NCBI GenBank assembly: GCA_024401365.1
Contig: JAKSLE010000010.1
Span: forward strand, 1-64,000
Direction of reading: 5' to 3'
DNA length: 64,000 nt
Origin: Bacteroidales bacterium
GTDB taxonomy: Bacteria > Bacteroidota > Bacteroidia > Bacteroidales > Marinilabiliaceae
A model generated the notes under the pieces. The model was not told the origin of the DNA. It worked only from the letters and a program-made list of their open reading frames with translations, and ran no database searches. Positions 10,001 to 17,646 of this stretch are shown in pieces. How positions within the stretch are numbered: position 1 is the first letter of the stretch; the number at the start of each line of letters is the position of its first letter. A program made the position numbers and the translations under genes.

Positions 10001-10961
10001 TGTCGGCGAAGATAGCTGCCATTTCGTCGGGCGTTTTGAGCCACTCCTGTTTTGAATAGTGTAGACGCCTTGGGTCGTCGTAATCGGACTGAGTAGAAAG
10101 GCAAATCAGTCGGTCGTGCGCTTCGGCGTGAGCCTCCTCCACGAAATGGACGTCGTTGGTAGCCACGACCTTGATATTATGTTTGCGAGCCAGTTCGATG
10201 AGGTGGGGGTTGACCAGCTGTTGTTTTTCGTAGAAAGACTTTTCGCCGCCAGGTTTATCTGTTTTATGGCGTTGGAGTTCGATATAATAATCGTCTCCGA
10301 AGAGGTTTTTGAACCAGAGGACGGTCTCCTCTGCCTTATCCATTTTATTGCCGAGGATATACTGAGGCACCTCTCCGCCGAGGCAAGCAGAGCAAACGAT
10401 GAGGCCCTCGTGGCATTGGGTAAGGAGTTCCTTATCTATACGCGGTTTACCATAGAAGCCACGTGTCCATGAGTCGGACACCAGACGGCAAAGGTTTTTG
10501 TAACCTGTTTTATTTTTAGCGAGGAGGATGAGGTGCCAACCGCTACGGTCGACAGTAGACTCTCTACCCGTCTCTGGGTCGACGGCCTTCATAGTTTTAT
10601 CCATATCCTCCATACGGCGGCGGGCGCAGTAGGCCTCTACGCCTATGATAGGTTTAAAAGGCACGTAAGCCTCCATAGCGGCTTTTAGTTCCTCGCATTT
10701 TTTCTCCAGTTCAGGTTTTTTGGACTCATCCTCACACTTTGAGAGGTCATCGCAAGCCTCCTTCCAAGCTTTTTTGGCGGCGCCATTTATTTTATTGGAA
10801 GTATCGAAGAGGTCTTTGATGCCGTACATTACGCCATGATCTGTAAGGGCCATAGCGTTCATACCATTCTTCTGGCATTTCTTTATAAGGTCGGGGACCT
10901 TGGACATGCCATCGAGGATGGAGTATTGTGAATGTACATGTAGGTGTGTGAAGTTTGTCAT
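7005..10961 (-). CDS. dnaE: DNA polymerase III alpha subunit
   Basis: This is the replicative DNA polymerase catalytic subunit, 1318 residues from MTNFTHLHVHSQ. An N-terminal PHP domain (HLHVHSQYS) is followed by the polymerase palm, which holds GPGRGSAAGS and the catalytic PDIDVDFED. A helix-hairpin-helix region (FGLSGVKGVGEGAVEAI) and an OB-fold of the nucleic-acid-binding type follow near residues 1140-1230. A longer reading with 21 extra residues is possible but lacks homology-like content. No frame damage is seen. Confidence 0.97.
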   Translation of the reverse strand: MTNFTHLHVHSQYSILDGMSKVPDLIKKCQKNGMNAMALTDHGVMYGIKDLFDTSNKINGAAKKAWKEACDDLSKCEDESKKPELEKKCEELKAAMEAYVPFKPIIGVEAYCARRRMEDMDKTMKAVDPETGRESTVDRSGWHLILLAKNKTGYKNLCRLVSDSWTRGFYGKPRIDKELLTQCHEGLIVCSACLGGEVPQYILGNKMDKAEETVLWFKNLFGDDYYIELQRHKTDKPGGEKSFYEKQQLVNPHLIELARKHNIKVVATNDVHFVEEAHAEAHDRLICLSTQSDYDDPRRLHYSKQEWLKTPDEMAAIFADIPEALENTQEIVDKVETYNIDSGPIMPKFPIPEEFGTEEEYRAKFTEKQLFDEFTQDEKGNVVMSQEDAESKIKKIGGYEKLYRIKLEADYLNKLAWEGAVKRYGENFDKCIGPDGQPVPPDVVKDRITFELHIMKTMGFPGYFLIVADYIRGAREELDVWVGPGRGSAAGSVVAYCLWITNVDPLKYDLLFERFLNPDRISLPDIDVDFEDCGRGKVLDWVTDRYGFDHVAHIITYGTMATKSSIKDLCRIQKIPLDMSNALCKMVPEKEFDDSVPKDKKGKKPKINLHNCFQYIDGLKAARNGEQGIHLAETLEYAENLEDTIRQTGIHACGVIIGADDLAKFAPMATIKDKATDKDIVVTQYDGHVVESVGLIKMDFLGLSTLTLQKEACRNIKKRHGIDIDMEAIPIDDELTYKLFSEGRTIGIFQFESPGMQKYLRELQPTVITDLIAMNALYRPGPIAYIPTFIERKHGREPITYDIPVMETYLKDTYGVTVYQEQVMLLSRLLANFTRGESDMLRKAMGKKLFAILESLKKKFLEGGQANGHDPAVLEKIWKDWEAFASYAFNKSHSTCYAWVAYQTGYLKAHYPAEYMAANLTLNKDTITEVTKLMDECKEMKLTVKGPNVNESDLNFTVNAKGEILFGLSGVKGVGEGAVEAIIKARTEGGEFKDIYDFVERVDLKACNRKTVEALAIAGAFDMFPNPIPREKFFAISPQKGMSGSEILVNYGSSFQKDQEESQNSLFGDSLSVSISRPELPNVDYHWTDLERLNKEKEVVGIYLTAHPLDEYKFEMRYLVNTPVTQLVEANLESMVGKKFVTAGIVINSETKISQKGNPWTLVTIEDAEGKNDLRFFAKDHASFGHFFTKDSYVCISGNIGRGKYDNKPRITYTNVCYLSELSQTNSYTKATLSMNINDINNELIETIADFIEKNSEKVQVTASAEEKKKYLNINFQIYDEENNRNVILYPEKIINIPVSGNFVSFVDANPEISLSVS

Positions 10962-10989
10962 TGAGTATATAGCTATTAGATTCTGTGAG

Positions 10990-10997
10990 CGAAGGTA
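10990..10997 (-). promoter_or_regulatory. -7 element of the dnaE promoter
   Basis: The minus strand reads TACCTTCG 29 nt before the chosen dnaE start. This supports the downstream start over an upstream ATG that would lie before the promoter. No -33 box at good spacing is obvious. Confidence 0.45.
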
Positions 10998-11209
10998 TTG
11001 CCAGGGTATGCAAAATTTCGTCACAGGGTGTAAATAGTTTTATGCAAAGATAATTTTTTTGTTGTTGCCACGGATTGTGGGGAGTAATTTTGTCGGTTTT
11101 TGTTTTGTAAGTATGAAATCGACAAGGAAAATTTTACTATGTACAGATAAAATATGCTTGTTGACCGACGAAGTGGGCAAAAAGCGGACAGTGCGGATTT
11201 TTGGGGTGT

Positions 11210-11217
11210 TATATTTG
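11210..11217 (+). promoter_or_regulatory. -7 element for the unknown ORF at 11.2 kb
   Basis: TATATTTG lies 32 nt before the ATG at 11249 and overlaps an earlier ATG in the same frame, which makes 11249 the better start. Confidence 0.5.
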
Positions 11218-11248
11218 TGGCGAGAAAGAGACATTAATTAACCAGATT

Positions 11249-11746
11249 ATGGCGAAAATAGAAATCAAGCATAAATGTATTATGGTAGCTCGTGAGGCTG
11301 CCAGGAAGGACTCTAGGTCGAGAGAGACAGGGAATAGTGTGTTTATAAAGAGGTACTATGGATCATATAGGTTGCTCGCAGTTTTTGTAAGTGAGAGTCA
11401 GCGGAGTTGCAGGGATATGTTTGCGGAGGCGCAGAAGATGGCCTCGAGGGAGTTGAAGCAGTGGAACAGGAAGAGACATTGGGAGAGGATGGCCAGGAAG
11501 CATAAGATCAGGGGTGCTCATAGGATGGCTGTTTCGTGGTATTATGGGATGTTGAAGGAGAATGGTGGGGTGATGAATGAGGAGATGGTGAATGAGAGTA
11601 GGAGATGTGATGGTTTTGTTAGGCGTATGGTCGAGCCTACTTTGAATGAGAGTAGGTTGAGCTGGGAAAGTAGGAGTATGAAGAGTGATGGTATGGTTAG
11701 GCGGCGGAAAGCTGTGCTGGGGGGATTGTGTTATTGGGAGATATGA
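11249..11746 (+). CDS. Basic protein of unknown function
   Basis: I do not recognise this 165-residue protein. It is strongly basic and Arg/Lys-rich with no signal peptide or membrane segment. The central part (SRELKQWNRKRHWERMARKHKIR) looks helical and could bind nucleic acid, but that is only inference from charge. Codon use is purine-rich (AGG, GAG, ATA), like the neighbouring plus-strand genes. Residues about 27-46 are encoded by the reverse complement of a dispersed intergenic repeat, which is unusual and leaves some doubt that the whole frame is a conserved gene. A recognisable promoter and a long uninterrupted frame favour a real gene. Confidence 0.55.
   Translation: MAKIEIKHKCIMVAREAARKDSRSRETGNSVFIKRYYGSYRLLAVFVSESQRSCRDMFAEAQKMASRELKQWNRKRHWERMARKHKIRGAHRMAVSWYYGMLKENGGVMNEEMVNESRRCDGFVRRMVEPTLNESRLSWESRSMKSDGMVRRRKAVLGGLCYWEI
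11328..11386 (-). repeat. Dispersed A-tract / TGCGAGCAA / 11-bp-unit element, copy 2 (inside an ORF)
   Basis: On the minus strand a short A-tract and CTGCGAGCAA (core 11380-11372) are followed by CCTATATGATC, CATAGTACCTC, TTTATAAACAC and ACTATTCCCTG in 11-nt register. On the plus strand the same DNA encodes YRLLAVF of the unknown protein. Confidence 0.65.
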
Positions 11747-11799
11747 TAAGAAGTTGTGGATTGTTTTTGCGGGGCTCGAGCCTACGCCGAACGGGAAGG

Positions 11800-12537
11800 T
11801 TATTCGACGTAGTCGAAAGTCAACCCATTGAACTTAAGGGTATGGGTAGTACTGTTCTCGAAATCATTGATATTGAACAGTTCGACTTCGATGTTTTTTC
11901 CCTTTTGAGGCAATTTGAAAGACATCATAAAGTTGGTATCAGGCATATTGTTGAAAGGCGACTCAGTCATAGGCACTAACATCTGAGAGTCGGCGTCGTA
12001 GATGTAAGCCAAGAATCCCGATTCGACTGCGAGGCGGACATCTTTGTTTTCAGGATCTGGATGGCACACGCGGACTTTGCGCCAAATATTGGTACGTTCG
12101 GTGACAACCTGATTAGTATATAAGAATTCGCTTACGTAGAAAGCCAAGATAAACAATTTCTTACCATCGGTACGGTTCCAGTAAGATGCTTTGAGGCGGT
12201 ATGCGCCATCGCCCTCCTCGCTATATGAGAAGTATCCGTTAGCCTTATCGAGGGTAGGTTCACTAGGCCATCCGTATTCACCCTCGATGTTGAGAGCGGA
12301 TATGAACTGCTCTATGCCGACACCGCCATTGACTTTGAAAGATTTATGGTACTCGTCGAAGAAATATGGGAATTGATGTTGTTCGTAACTCTCTTCATAG
12401 GCAGTTTCGTCGGTATCGGTATCGGCAGAAGTTATTTCGCTGTTGGTATTATCTGATGCGGGGGCATTATTATTTGTGTTATTGGAGCAGCTTGTCATGA
12501 TTGCTCCGAAGAGGAGAGCTAAAACAACTCTTTTCAT
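11800..12537 (-). CDS. Lipoprotein of unknown function
   Basis: The 245-residue product starts with a lipoprotein signal (lipobox IMTSC, Cys near residue 17). A low-complexity Asn/Asp/Thr/Glu-rich linker of about 35 residues follows, then a compact domain rich in aromatic residues and beta-strand patterns. I do not recognise the domain. It has its own promoter, divergent from the HAD gene. It is probably anchored to a periplasmic or outer-membrane face. Confidence 0.8.
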   Translation of the reverse strand: MKRVVLALLFGAIMTSCSNNTNNNAPASDNTNSEITSADTDTDETAYEESYEQHQFPYFFDEYHKSFKVNGGVGIEQFISALNIEGEYGWPSEPTLDKANGYFSYSEEGDGAYRLKASYWNRTDGKKLFILAFYVSEFLYTNQVVTERTNIWRKVRVCHPDPENKDVRLAVESGFLAYIYDADSQMLVPMTESPFNNMPDTNFMMSFKLPQKGKNIEVELFNINDFENSTTHTLKFNGLTFDYVE

Positions 12538-12576
12538 AATATTGTAGTATTAAAATTGAACCCTGATGTATGTGCG

Positions 12577-12584
12577 CGAAGGTA
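12577..12584 (-). promoter_or_regulatory. -7 element of the 12.5-kb lipoprotein gene
   Basis: The minus strand reads TACCTTCG 40 nt before the start. It lies back to back with the plus-strand -7 box at 12595, so the two genes share a divergent control region. Confidence 0.5.
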
Positions 12585-12594
12585 ATAAAATTAT

Positions 12595-12602
12595 TATATT
12601 TG
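12595..12602 (+). promoter_or_regulatory. -7 element of the HAD-tatD operon
   Basis: TATATTTG sits 22 nt before the HAD gene start. Confidence 0.55.
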
Positions 12603-12624
12603 GATACATAAAAAGGGACGATCT

Positions 12625-13230
12625 ATGAAAGATATATTTGACATAGGGGCTAATGTACGCCTTGTGATATTTGACTTAGGGGGTATAATTATGCCTATAA
12701 GGATGGAGAAGACAGCCAAAGCGTTTGCGGCATTGGGTGCGCATGAGATAAATGCTCATGTGACGGCCAGTCATGCTCATGATGGGATATTCAATCTATA
12801 TCAGAATGGTATGATATCCACGCCTGATTTTATAGTAGCGTTACGGAAGGAGACAGGGATAAAAGCCAGTGACGAAGAGATAAGAGACGCATGGAATGCT
12901 ATGTTGCATGAACCAGATGTGGAGCGACTCAGATTGATAGAGAAGATAAGCAAGAGAGTTCCTACGGTATTGCTTTCCAACAGCAACGATATGCATATAG
13001 TGTGGGCTAGGGAGCGCATGGAGACATATAGAGGTTTTGAGTATTACTTCAAGAAGACCTATTTCTCGCATGAGGTAAAGATGGCCAAGCCAGATGCTCA
13101 GATATATGAGTATGTGCTGAGAGATATGGGTGTGGATGCTAGGGATGCGGTATTTTTTGATGATTCGCCATTGAACATTGAGGCGGCCAAGTCTATAGGT
13201 ATTGATGCCAGATTGGTGGAGGCACTTTGA
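12625..13230 (+). CDS. HAD-superfamily hydrolase (YihX-like)
   Basis: This 201-residue protein has the haloacid dehalogenase fold. Motif I is VIFDLGG, the DLGG variant seen in YihX-like sugar phosphatases. Motif II is VLLSNSN, the conserved Lys lies in VKMAKPDAQIYE, and motif III is VFFDDSPLNIEAA. It probably removes phosphate from a small metabolite, but the substrate is not predictable. Its stop codon overlaps the tatD start by one base, so the two are translationally coupled. Confidence 0.88.
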   Translation: MKDIFDIGANVRLVIFDLGGIIMPIRMEKTAKAFAALGAHEINAHVTASHAHDGIFNLYQNGMISTPDFIVALRKETGIKASDEEIRDAWNAMLHEPDVERLRLIEKISKRVPTVLLSNSNDMHIVWARERMETYRGFEYYFKKTYFSHEVKMAKPDAQIYEYVLRDMGVDARDAVFFDDSPLNIEAAKSIGIDARLVEAL

Positions 13231-13766
13231 TGGTAGTAGATGCTCATACACATAGGTACAGGGAGTATCCTGACGGTTCGCTGCAGGTAGTGAATGTGGT
13301 TACGAGGGGGGAGTATGAGATGCTGAAGAACAGGCGAGGAGTGAAGACTAGTTATGGTCTGCATCCGTGGAAGATAGGAGAAGAAGAGATAGACTGGGTG
13401 TTGCTAGAAGATGTGGACATGGTGGGAGAGATAGGGTTGGACAAGGCCATATCGGTACCGATGGAGAAGCAGGTGGAGGTATTTGAGGAGCAATTGAGGT
13501 TTGCCAAGGAGAGGGGGAAAGGAGTAATAGTACACTGTGTAAGGGCGTACAATGAGGTGATGGTGAGTATGAAGAGGGTAGGATATGGAGGCAAGGCTGT
13601 TTTTCATGGATATAGGTCGACGCTTGAGATGGCCAAGCAACTGATGAGGTGTTGTGATGCGGAATTTTCATTTGGGGAGAGGGAGTTGAAGGTAGAAAAG
13701 TACAAGAAGGTAAGAGAAGGGTTACCTAGAGAGAAGGTTTTCTGGGAGAGTGATGATGCGGAGTAA
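13230..13766 (+). CDS. TatD family metal-dependent hydrolase, short form
   Basis: This 178-residue protein carries the TatD metal-site series: DAHTHRY, a Glu in MVGEIGLDKA, a His in VIVHCVRAYNEV, a His in VFHGYRS, and the final acidic motif WESDD. It is shorter than the roughly 250-residue E. coli TatD but close to the compact Bacteroidota versions. TatD proteins are DNases or other phosphoesterases, and the exact role here is unknown. The ATG at 13230 overlaps the upstream TGA, and an in-frame TTG just before it is unlikely to be used. Confidence 0.85.
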   Translation: MVVDAHTHRYREYPDGSLQVVNVVTRGEYEMLKNRRGVKTSYGLHPWKIGEEEIDWVLLEDVDMVGEIGLDKAISVPMEKQVEVFEEQLRFAKERGKGVIVHCVRAYNEVMVSMKRVGYGGKAVFHGYRSTLEMAKQLMRCCDAEFSFGERELKVEKYKKVREGLPREKVFWESDDAE

Positions 13767-13774
13767 AAAAAGGA

Positions 13775-13810
13775 AATGGTCGCAGAAGAGGGAATCTCTC
13801 TACGACCATT
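13775..13810. terminator. Bidirectional terminator between tatD and fhs
   Basis: An 8-bp outer stem (AATGGTCG with its complement) continues into an imperfect GAGGG/TCTCT inner stem. On the minus strand it is followed by a T-run for fhs. It lies between the convergent ends of tatD and fhs. Confidence 0.75.
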
Positions 13811-13832
13811 GGTATGCTATGAATAGAATTGC

Positions 13833-15503
13833 TTAAGACAATCCGTCGATATCACCATTCTCATTGATGAAGATACGTTCTGCCTGTGGGCTCTTAGGGA
13901 GTCCAGGCATACGGAGCATATCGCCTGCGATAGCCACCAACATTTCTGAACCTGCATTGATAACGAGGTCGCGGATATTGATAGTAAAGCCCTCTGGAAC
14001 GCCGTAAGCCTTAGCATCGGCGGAGAAAGAATACTGAGTCTTAGCTATGCAAACAGGGAAGTTTTCGTATCCGAGCTCCTTGGCGCGTTCGATCATACGT
14101 TTAGCGGCAGGAGAGAAAGTCACGTTTGCTGCGCCGTAGATTTCGCGAGCCACATTCTCGATTTTATTCTCGACAGAGATATTATCGGGATACATAAGCT
14201 TGAGGTTAGCTGAAGGCTTATTCTCGATAGTATCGACAACCACCTTAGCGAGCGGTTCGGCACCTACGCCACCCTCGGCGAAAGCGCCATTGACAGCGAA
14301 GCCCACGCCGATGCTCTTGCAATAATCGGACACGATAGCAAGTTCCTCGTCGGTATCAGTTGCGAATCGGTTGAGAGCCACTACTACGCTTTGGCCGAAC
14401 TTCTGCATATTAGCGATATGGCGCTTAAGGTTCTTGAGGCCTTCGCGAACGCCATTGACGTTAGGAGTCTTGATATCCTCGACAGCCACTCCGCCGTGCA
14501 TCTTAAGTCCCTGAGTTGTAGCGACGAGGACGGTGAGTGCTGGTTGGAGTCCAGCCTTACGGCACTTGATATCGAAGAACTTCTCAGCACCTAAGTCGGC
14601 ACCGAAACCAGCCTCTGTGATAACATAATCGCCGAGAGACATTGCCATCTTAGTAGCGAGGATAGAGTTACAGCCATGAGCTATATTAGCAAATGGGCCG
14701 CCATGTATGATAGCTGGAGTATTCTCGGTAGTCTGTACGAGGTTAGGTTGGATAGCATCCTTAAGGAGAACAGCGATAGCGCCTGCCACGCCCATGTCCT
14801 TAACTTTGAAAGGGTTACCGTCGATAGTAATACCCAGGAGGATATTTTCGATACGGCGCTCGAGGTCCTTAAGGCTTGTAGACAAGCAAAGGATAGCCAT
14901 GATTTCGGAAGCAGGAGTAATATCGAAGCCGCTCTCTGCGAGGACGCCATCGGTTTTAGCTCCGAGACCAGACACAATATTACGCAAGTTACGGTCGTTG
15001 ACATCGAGGACGCGTTTCCAAAGAACCTCGCGCAGTGCGAAGCCATCGTTTTTGTGTTGGTAGATATAATTATCGAGCAAAGCCGAAATCATGTTATGAG
15101 CCGAAGTCACGGCATGGAAGTCGCCTGTGAAATGGAGGTTGATTTTCTCCATAGGGAGTACCTGAGCGTATCCGCCGCCTGCTGCGCCGCCCTTCATACC
15201 GAAGCAAGGGCCTAGGGAAGGTTCGCGGAGGGCTACTACTGTTTTTTTGCCTATACGGTTAAGACCGAGGGCGAGACCGATAGATACAGTAGTCTTACCG
15301 ATACCCGCCTTGGTAGGTGTGATAGCAGTTACAAGAACCAGCTTACTGTTCTTGATACGCGACTCATCAATAAGTGAAAGGGGAAGTTTGGCGATATAAT
15401 GACCATAAGGCTCAATAGTGCTTTGGTCTATACCCAATCCTGCAGCGATATCGTTGATATCTGCGAGTTTGGCTTCGCGTGCTATTTCGATGTCTGTTTT
15501 CAT
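13833..15503 (-). CDS. fhs: Formate-tetrahydrofolate ligase
   Basis: This ATP-driven enzyme joins formate to tetrahydrofolate to give 10-formyl-THF, the entry point of formate into one-carbon metabolism. The 556-residue length is standard. The P-loop is [16 protein letters not shown], and the family signature [17 protein letters not shown] is intact. The start at [12 protein letters not shown] is preferred because a longer reading would begin at the promoter. metH and metF in the same window use the same folate pool. Confidence 0.97.
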   Translation of the reverse strand: MKTDIEIAREAKLADINDIAAGLGIDQSTIEPYGHYIAKLPLSLIDESRIKNSKLVLVTAITPTKAGIGKTTVSIGLALGLNRIGKKTVVALREPSLGPCFGMKGGAAGGGYAQVLPMEKINLHFTGDFHAVTSAHNMISALLDNYIYQHKNDGFALREVLWKRVLDVNDRNLRNIVSGLGAKTDGVLAESGFDITPASEIMAILCLSTSLKDLERRIENILLGITIDGNPFKVKDMGVAGAIAVLLKDAIQPNLVQTTENTPAIIHGGPFANIAHGCNSILATKMAMSLGDYVITEAGFGADLGAEKFFDIKCRKAGLQPALTVLVATTQGLKMHGGVAVEDIKTPNVNGVREGLKNLKRHIANMQKFGQSVVVALNRFATDTDEELAIVSDYCKSIGVGFAVNGAFAEGGVGAEPLAKVVVDTIENKPSANLKLMYPDNISVENKIENVAREIYGAANVTFSPAAKRMIERAKELGYENFPVCIAKTQYSFSADAKAYGVPEGFTINIRDLVINAGSEMLVAIAGDMLRMPGLPKSPQAERIFINENGDIDGLS

Positions 15504-15530
15504 CAAAACTATTATATAAGTTGAATAGCA

Positions 15531-15561
15531 CAAAGATATAGTTTGTTAGTGGTATTTGCAA
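15531..15561 (-). promoter_or_regulatory. Promoter of fhs
   Basis: On the minus strand TTG (15561-15559) is followed after 20 nt by TATCTTTG (15538-15531), a good Bacteroidota promoter about 28 nt before the fhs start. Confidence 0.7.
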
Positions 15562-15579
15562 TAGCAAGCGTAGCAAGTA

Positions 15580-16587
15580 CTACCATGATTTTTTGCTCTT
15601 GAAGAGAGTAAAAATGATGATAATGGTGGTAATAAGAGGGTAAAGAAGAGCAAAAAGTAAGGTTGAGGGTATGGAAATATGGTAGTTGAAGTACTTTTCG
15701 GCTCTTTTAAGGAGCAGGTATTCGTATGAAGTTTTGATTGTGAAAACTATAAGCGTTATCCACTGCAAGCAAGAGGGCAAAGAGAAAAGGAGGAGGGGCC
15801 AGAGGTATGTAGCAGAGAATGTAGCCCAACCTAGGCGTACTATATCCTTATCCTTATATCCTGTACCCTTACGCAGCCAGCGGGCGTGCTGACGGAAGAA
15901 AGCTATCCACGACTTAGGGAGGGTGGTAAGGACTACTGCATTTTGGGAGAGCAGGTATGGGATATTTTTCTTCTGTTGTTTAGCCTCGGCCAAGAGGAAC
16001 ATATCATCGCCCGACGCGTAGTTGGTGTTGGCGTCATGCGAGAGGTACAAATCGCGACGGAAGCAGAGGTTGGCCCCGTTAGCCATGGTAGGGTTATTAG
16101 CCAAGGCGCAACCTATGGTAGCCATCTGGAGGGACAAGAAATCGAGAGCAAAGATTTTCTTATTCAAGTTGTACCCAGTATTTACCACGCCAACTGGGAG
16201 CAGCAGCAAATCGGGGTTATTATTAATAATATACTCTATGACAGACAATTCCCATTCCGGTGAAGCCAGGCAGTCGGCATCGGTAACTAGGCAGTAGGGG
16301 GTATTGGCTTTTTCGACCATCAATCTCTGGGCATGTTTCTTACCCTGTTCGCCCTCGTTTTTGATGATGGTAAAGAGGGCCTGCTGAGTGAAAGGGACGG
16401 AAGCCAGGGTATCGGCTATTACCTCTTCGGTACTATCGGTACAATGGTCGAGCACAAGTATCTTACTAGAATACAGTGGGGCCAGGGACAATACGAGAGA
16501 GCGTGCGCACTGTTGCTCATTATGGAGAGCCACGCCGATGGTTATGGGCGAGTTGACAGAAACAAATCTGGCTTCGTCCGTTGCCAT
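15580..16587 (-). CDS. GT2 family glycosyltransferase, membrane-attached
   Basis: The 335-residue product has a GT-A fold near the N-terminus (SPITIGVALHNEQQ), the nucleotide-sugar metal motif TDADC, and the acceptor-side motifs ASGDDMFLL and QHARWLRKG. Three or four hydrophobic segments near the C-terminus suggest membrane attachment. It probably builds a cell-surface glycan or lipid-linked sugar. The start at MATDEARFV is chosen since the GT domain follows directly. That start lies in the loop of a long inverted repeat. An alternative start 54 nt upstream adds 18 residues encoded by the repeat arm. Confidence 0.87.
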   Translation of the reverse strand: MATDEARFVSVNSPITIGVALHNEQQCARSLVLSLAPLYSSKILVLDHCTDSTEEVIADTLASVPFTQQALFTIIKNEGEQGKKHAQRLMVEKANTPYCLVTDADCLASPEWELSVIEYIINNNPDLLLLPVGVVNTGYNLNKKIFALDFLSLQMATIGCALANNPTMANGANLCFRRDLYLSHDANTNYASGDDMFLLAEAKQQKKNIPYLLSQNAVVLTTLPKSWIAFFRQHARWLRKGTGYKDKDIVRLGWATFSATYLWPLLLFSLPSCLQWITLIVFTIKTSYEYLLLKRAEKYFNYHISIPSTLLFALLYPLITTIIIIFTLFKSKKSW

Positions 16588-16618
16588 TTGAGGAGGCAAT
16601 AGACGAAGCCAGATTTGT
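16562..16618 (-). terminator. 17-bp perfect inverted repeat between the HU-SPOR and GT2 genes
   Basis: Arms at 16562-16578 and 16602-16618 are exact complements, with a further TTGCC/GGCAA stem inside and a 9-nt loop. On the minus strand a T-rich stretch follows, so it can terminate the HU-SPOR transcript. It also covers the likely GT2 start codon (16587-16585). Confidence 0.7.
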
Positions 16619-16653
16619 ATATACGACAGGTAAGTAATCACCTTGTATAGTGA

Positions 16654-17583
16654 TTATTCGCCAGCGTTTGTAATCCAGCTTTCGATACGGTAGTTGTCGA
16701 CGATCTCCTCCTGACGGCGTTCGGCTGTAGGGAGAGACTCGTGGCTCTCGATAACTGCGAGATATTTCTGGCGACCCTGGATAGCGCGTTGGATAACGAA
16801 AGACTCGTTGAAGCCCTTGGCCTGAAGTTTTTCGACGCGAGCCTTAGCAGAAGCCTCGTCATTGTAGCTACCTACGATGATATTGTAGCGCTTCTCGAAA
16901 GGTTGAGATTTAGCTACAGGTGCAGGTGCAGGAGCAGGTGCGGCCTCTACGGCAGGGACATCGGACTCATCCTCATCCTCGACAGGCTCGTCGATGATCT
17001 CGGTATCTACGTTTTCGTTAGAGCCGTAGAAATAGTTGTATACGAAGTTGTCCTTATTTACAACGAAGAGGCAAATACCTACACCGAGGAGGAACAACAA
17101 AACGATAGCGATGATATAGATCCAAGTCTTCTTATTATCGTCGTCGCCATATTTATCGCGCATAACAGACGTTGTAGCAGTGGCGCGAGGAGTCTCCTTA
17201 ACAGGAGCTGCCTTAGGAGTCTCGGGAGCTGGTGCAGCGACAGGAGCTGTGGCAACTACGTTGGATGCGGCAGCGTTGCTATCAGAAGTAAACTGTATCT
17301 GGTCGCCCTCCTTCTTGAAAGAGCCTACGCCCTCGATAGAGACGGTTTTGCCCTCATTGAGTTGTTCATTAACCTGAGCGACATACGAATTGATCTTCTG
17401 AGTAGCCTCCTCTGAAGAGATACCTTCGGCGTCCTTTACTTTATTTGAGAGCATGCCATCGTCGAAAGAGAGGAATTGGTTGAACATAAGTTCACCTTCT
17501 CCCTGAGGGCGTATGAACGCGCCAAACCCTGGTACGATGACACGTGTATTATCTGTCAATAATTGTTGTATATACTTATCCAT
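16654..17583 (-). CDS. HU-domain / SPOR-domain inner-membrane protein
   Basis: This 309-residue protein has three parts. Residues 1-85 form a HU-like fold of the Bacteroidota type (MDKYIQQLLTDN, PGFGAFI, and KTVSIEGVGSFKKEG). A membrane segment near residue 150 (WIYIIAIVLLFLLGVGI) follows a Pro/Ala-rich linker. A C-terminal SPOR domain of about 75 residues (RYNIIVGSYNDEASA) would bind denuded septal peptidoglycan. The HU fold would therefore be cytoplasmic and the SPOR domain periplasmic. A division or envelope role is inferred. The start is set at MDKYIQQLL because the promoter lies shortly upstream. Confidence 0.9.
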   Translation of the reverse strand: MDKYIQQLLTDNTRVIVPGFGAFIRPQGEGELMFNQFLSFDDGMLSNKVKDAEGISSEEATQKINSYVAQVNEQLNEGKTVSIEGVGSFKKEGDQIQFTSDSNAAASNVVATAPVAAPAPETPKAAPVKETPRATATTSVMRDKYGDDDNKKTWIYIIAIVLLFLLGVGICLFVVNKDNFVYNYFYGSNENVDTEIIDEPVEDEDESDVPAVEAAPAPAPAPVAKSQPFEKRYNIIVGSYNDEASAKARVEKLQAKGFNESFVIQRAIQGRQKYLAVIESHESLPTAERRQEEIVDNYRIESWITNAGE

Positions 17584-17621
17584 AGGTGATAACAGAATTT
17601 TCAATTGAATACAATCAGTCG

Positions 17622-17629
17622 CAAAGATA
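17622..17629 (-). promoter_or_regulatory. -7 element of the HU-SPOR gene
   Basis: The minus strand reads TATCTTTG 39 nt before the start. Confidence 0.5.
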
Positions 17630-17646
17630 TTAGATATTTTGATATA

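Noticed and set aside
17630-17646. Cobalamin riboswitch near metH
   Set aside because: metH is on the minus strand and its upstream gap is only 26 nt, too short for the aptamer.
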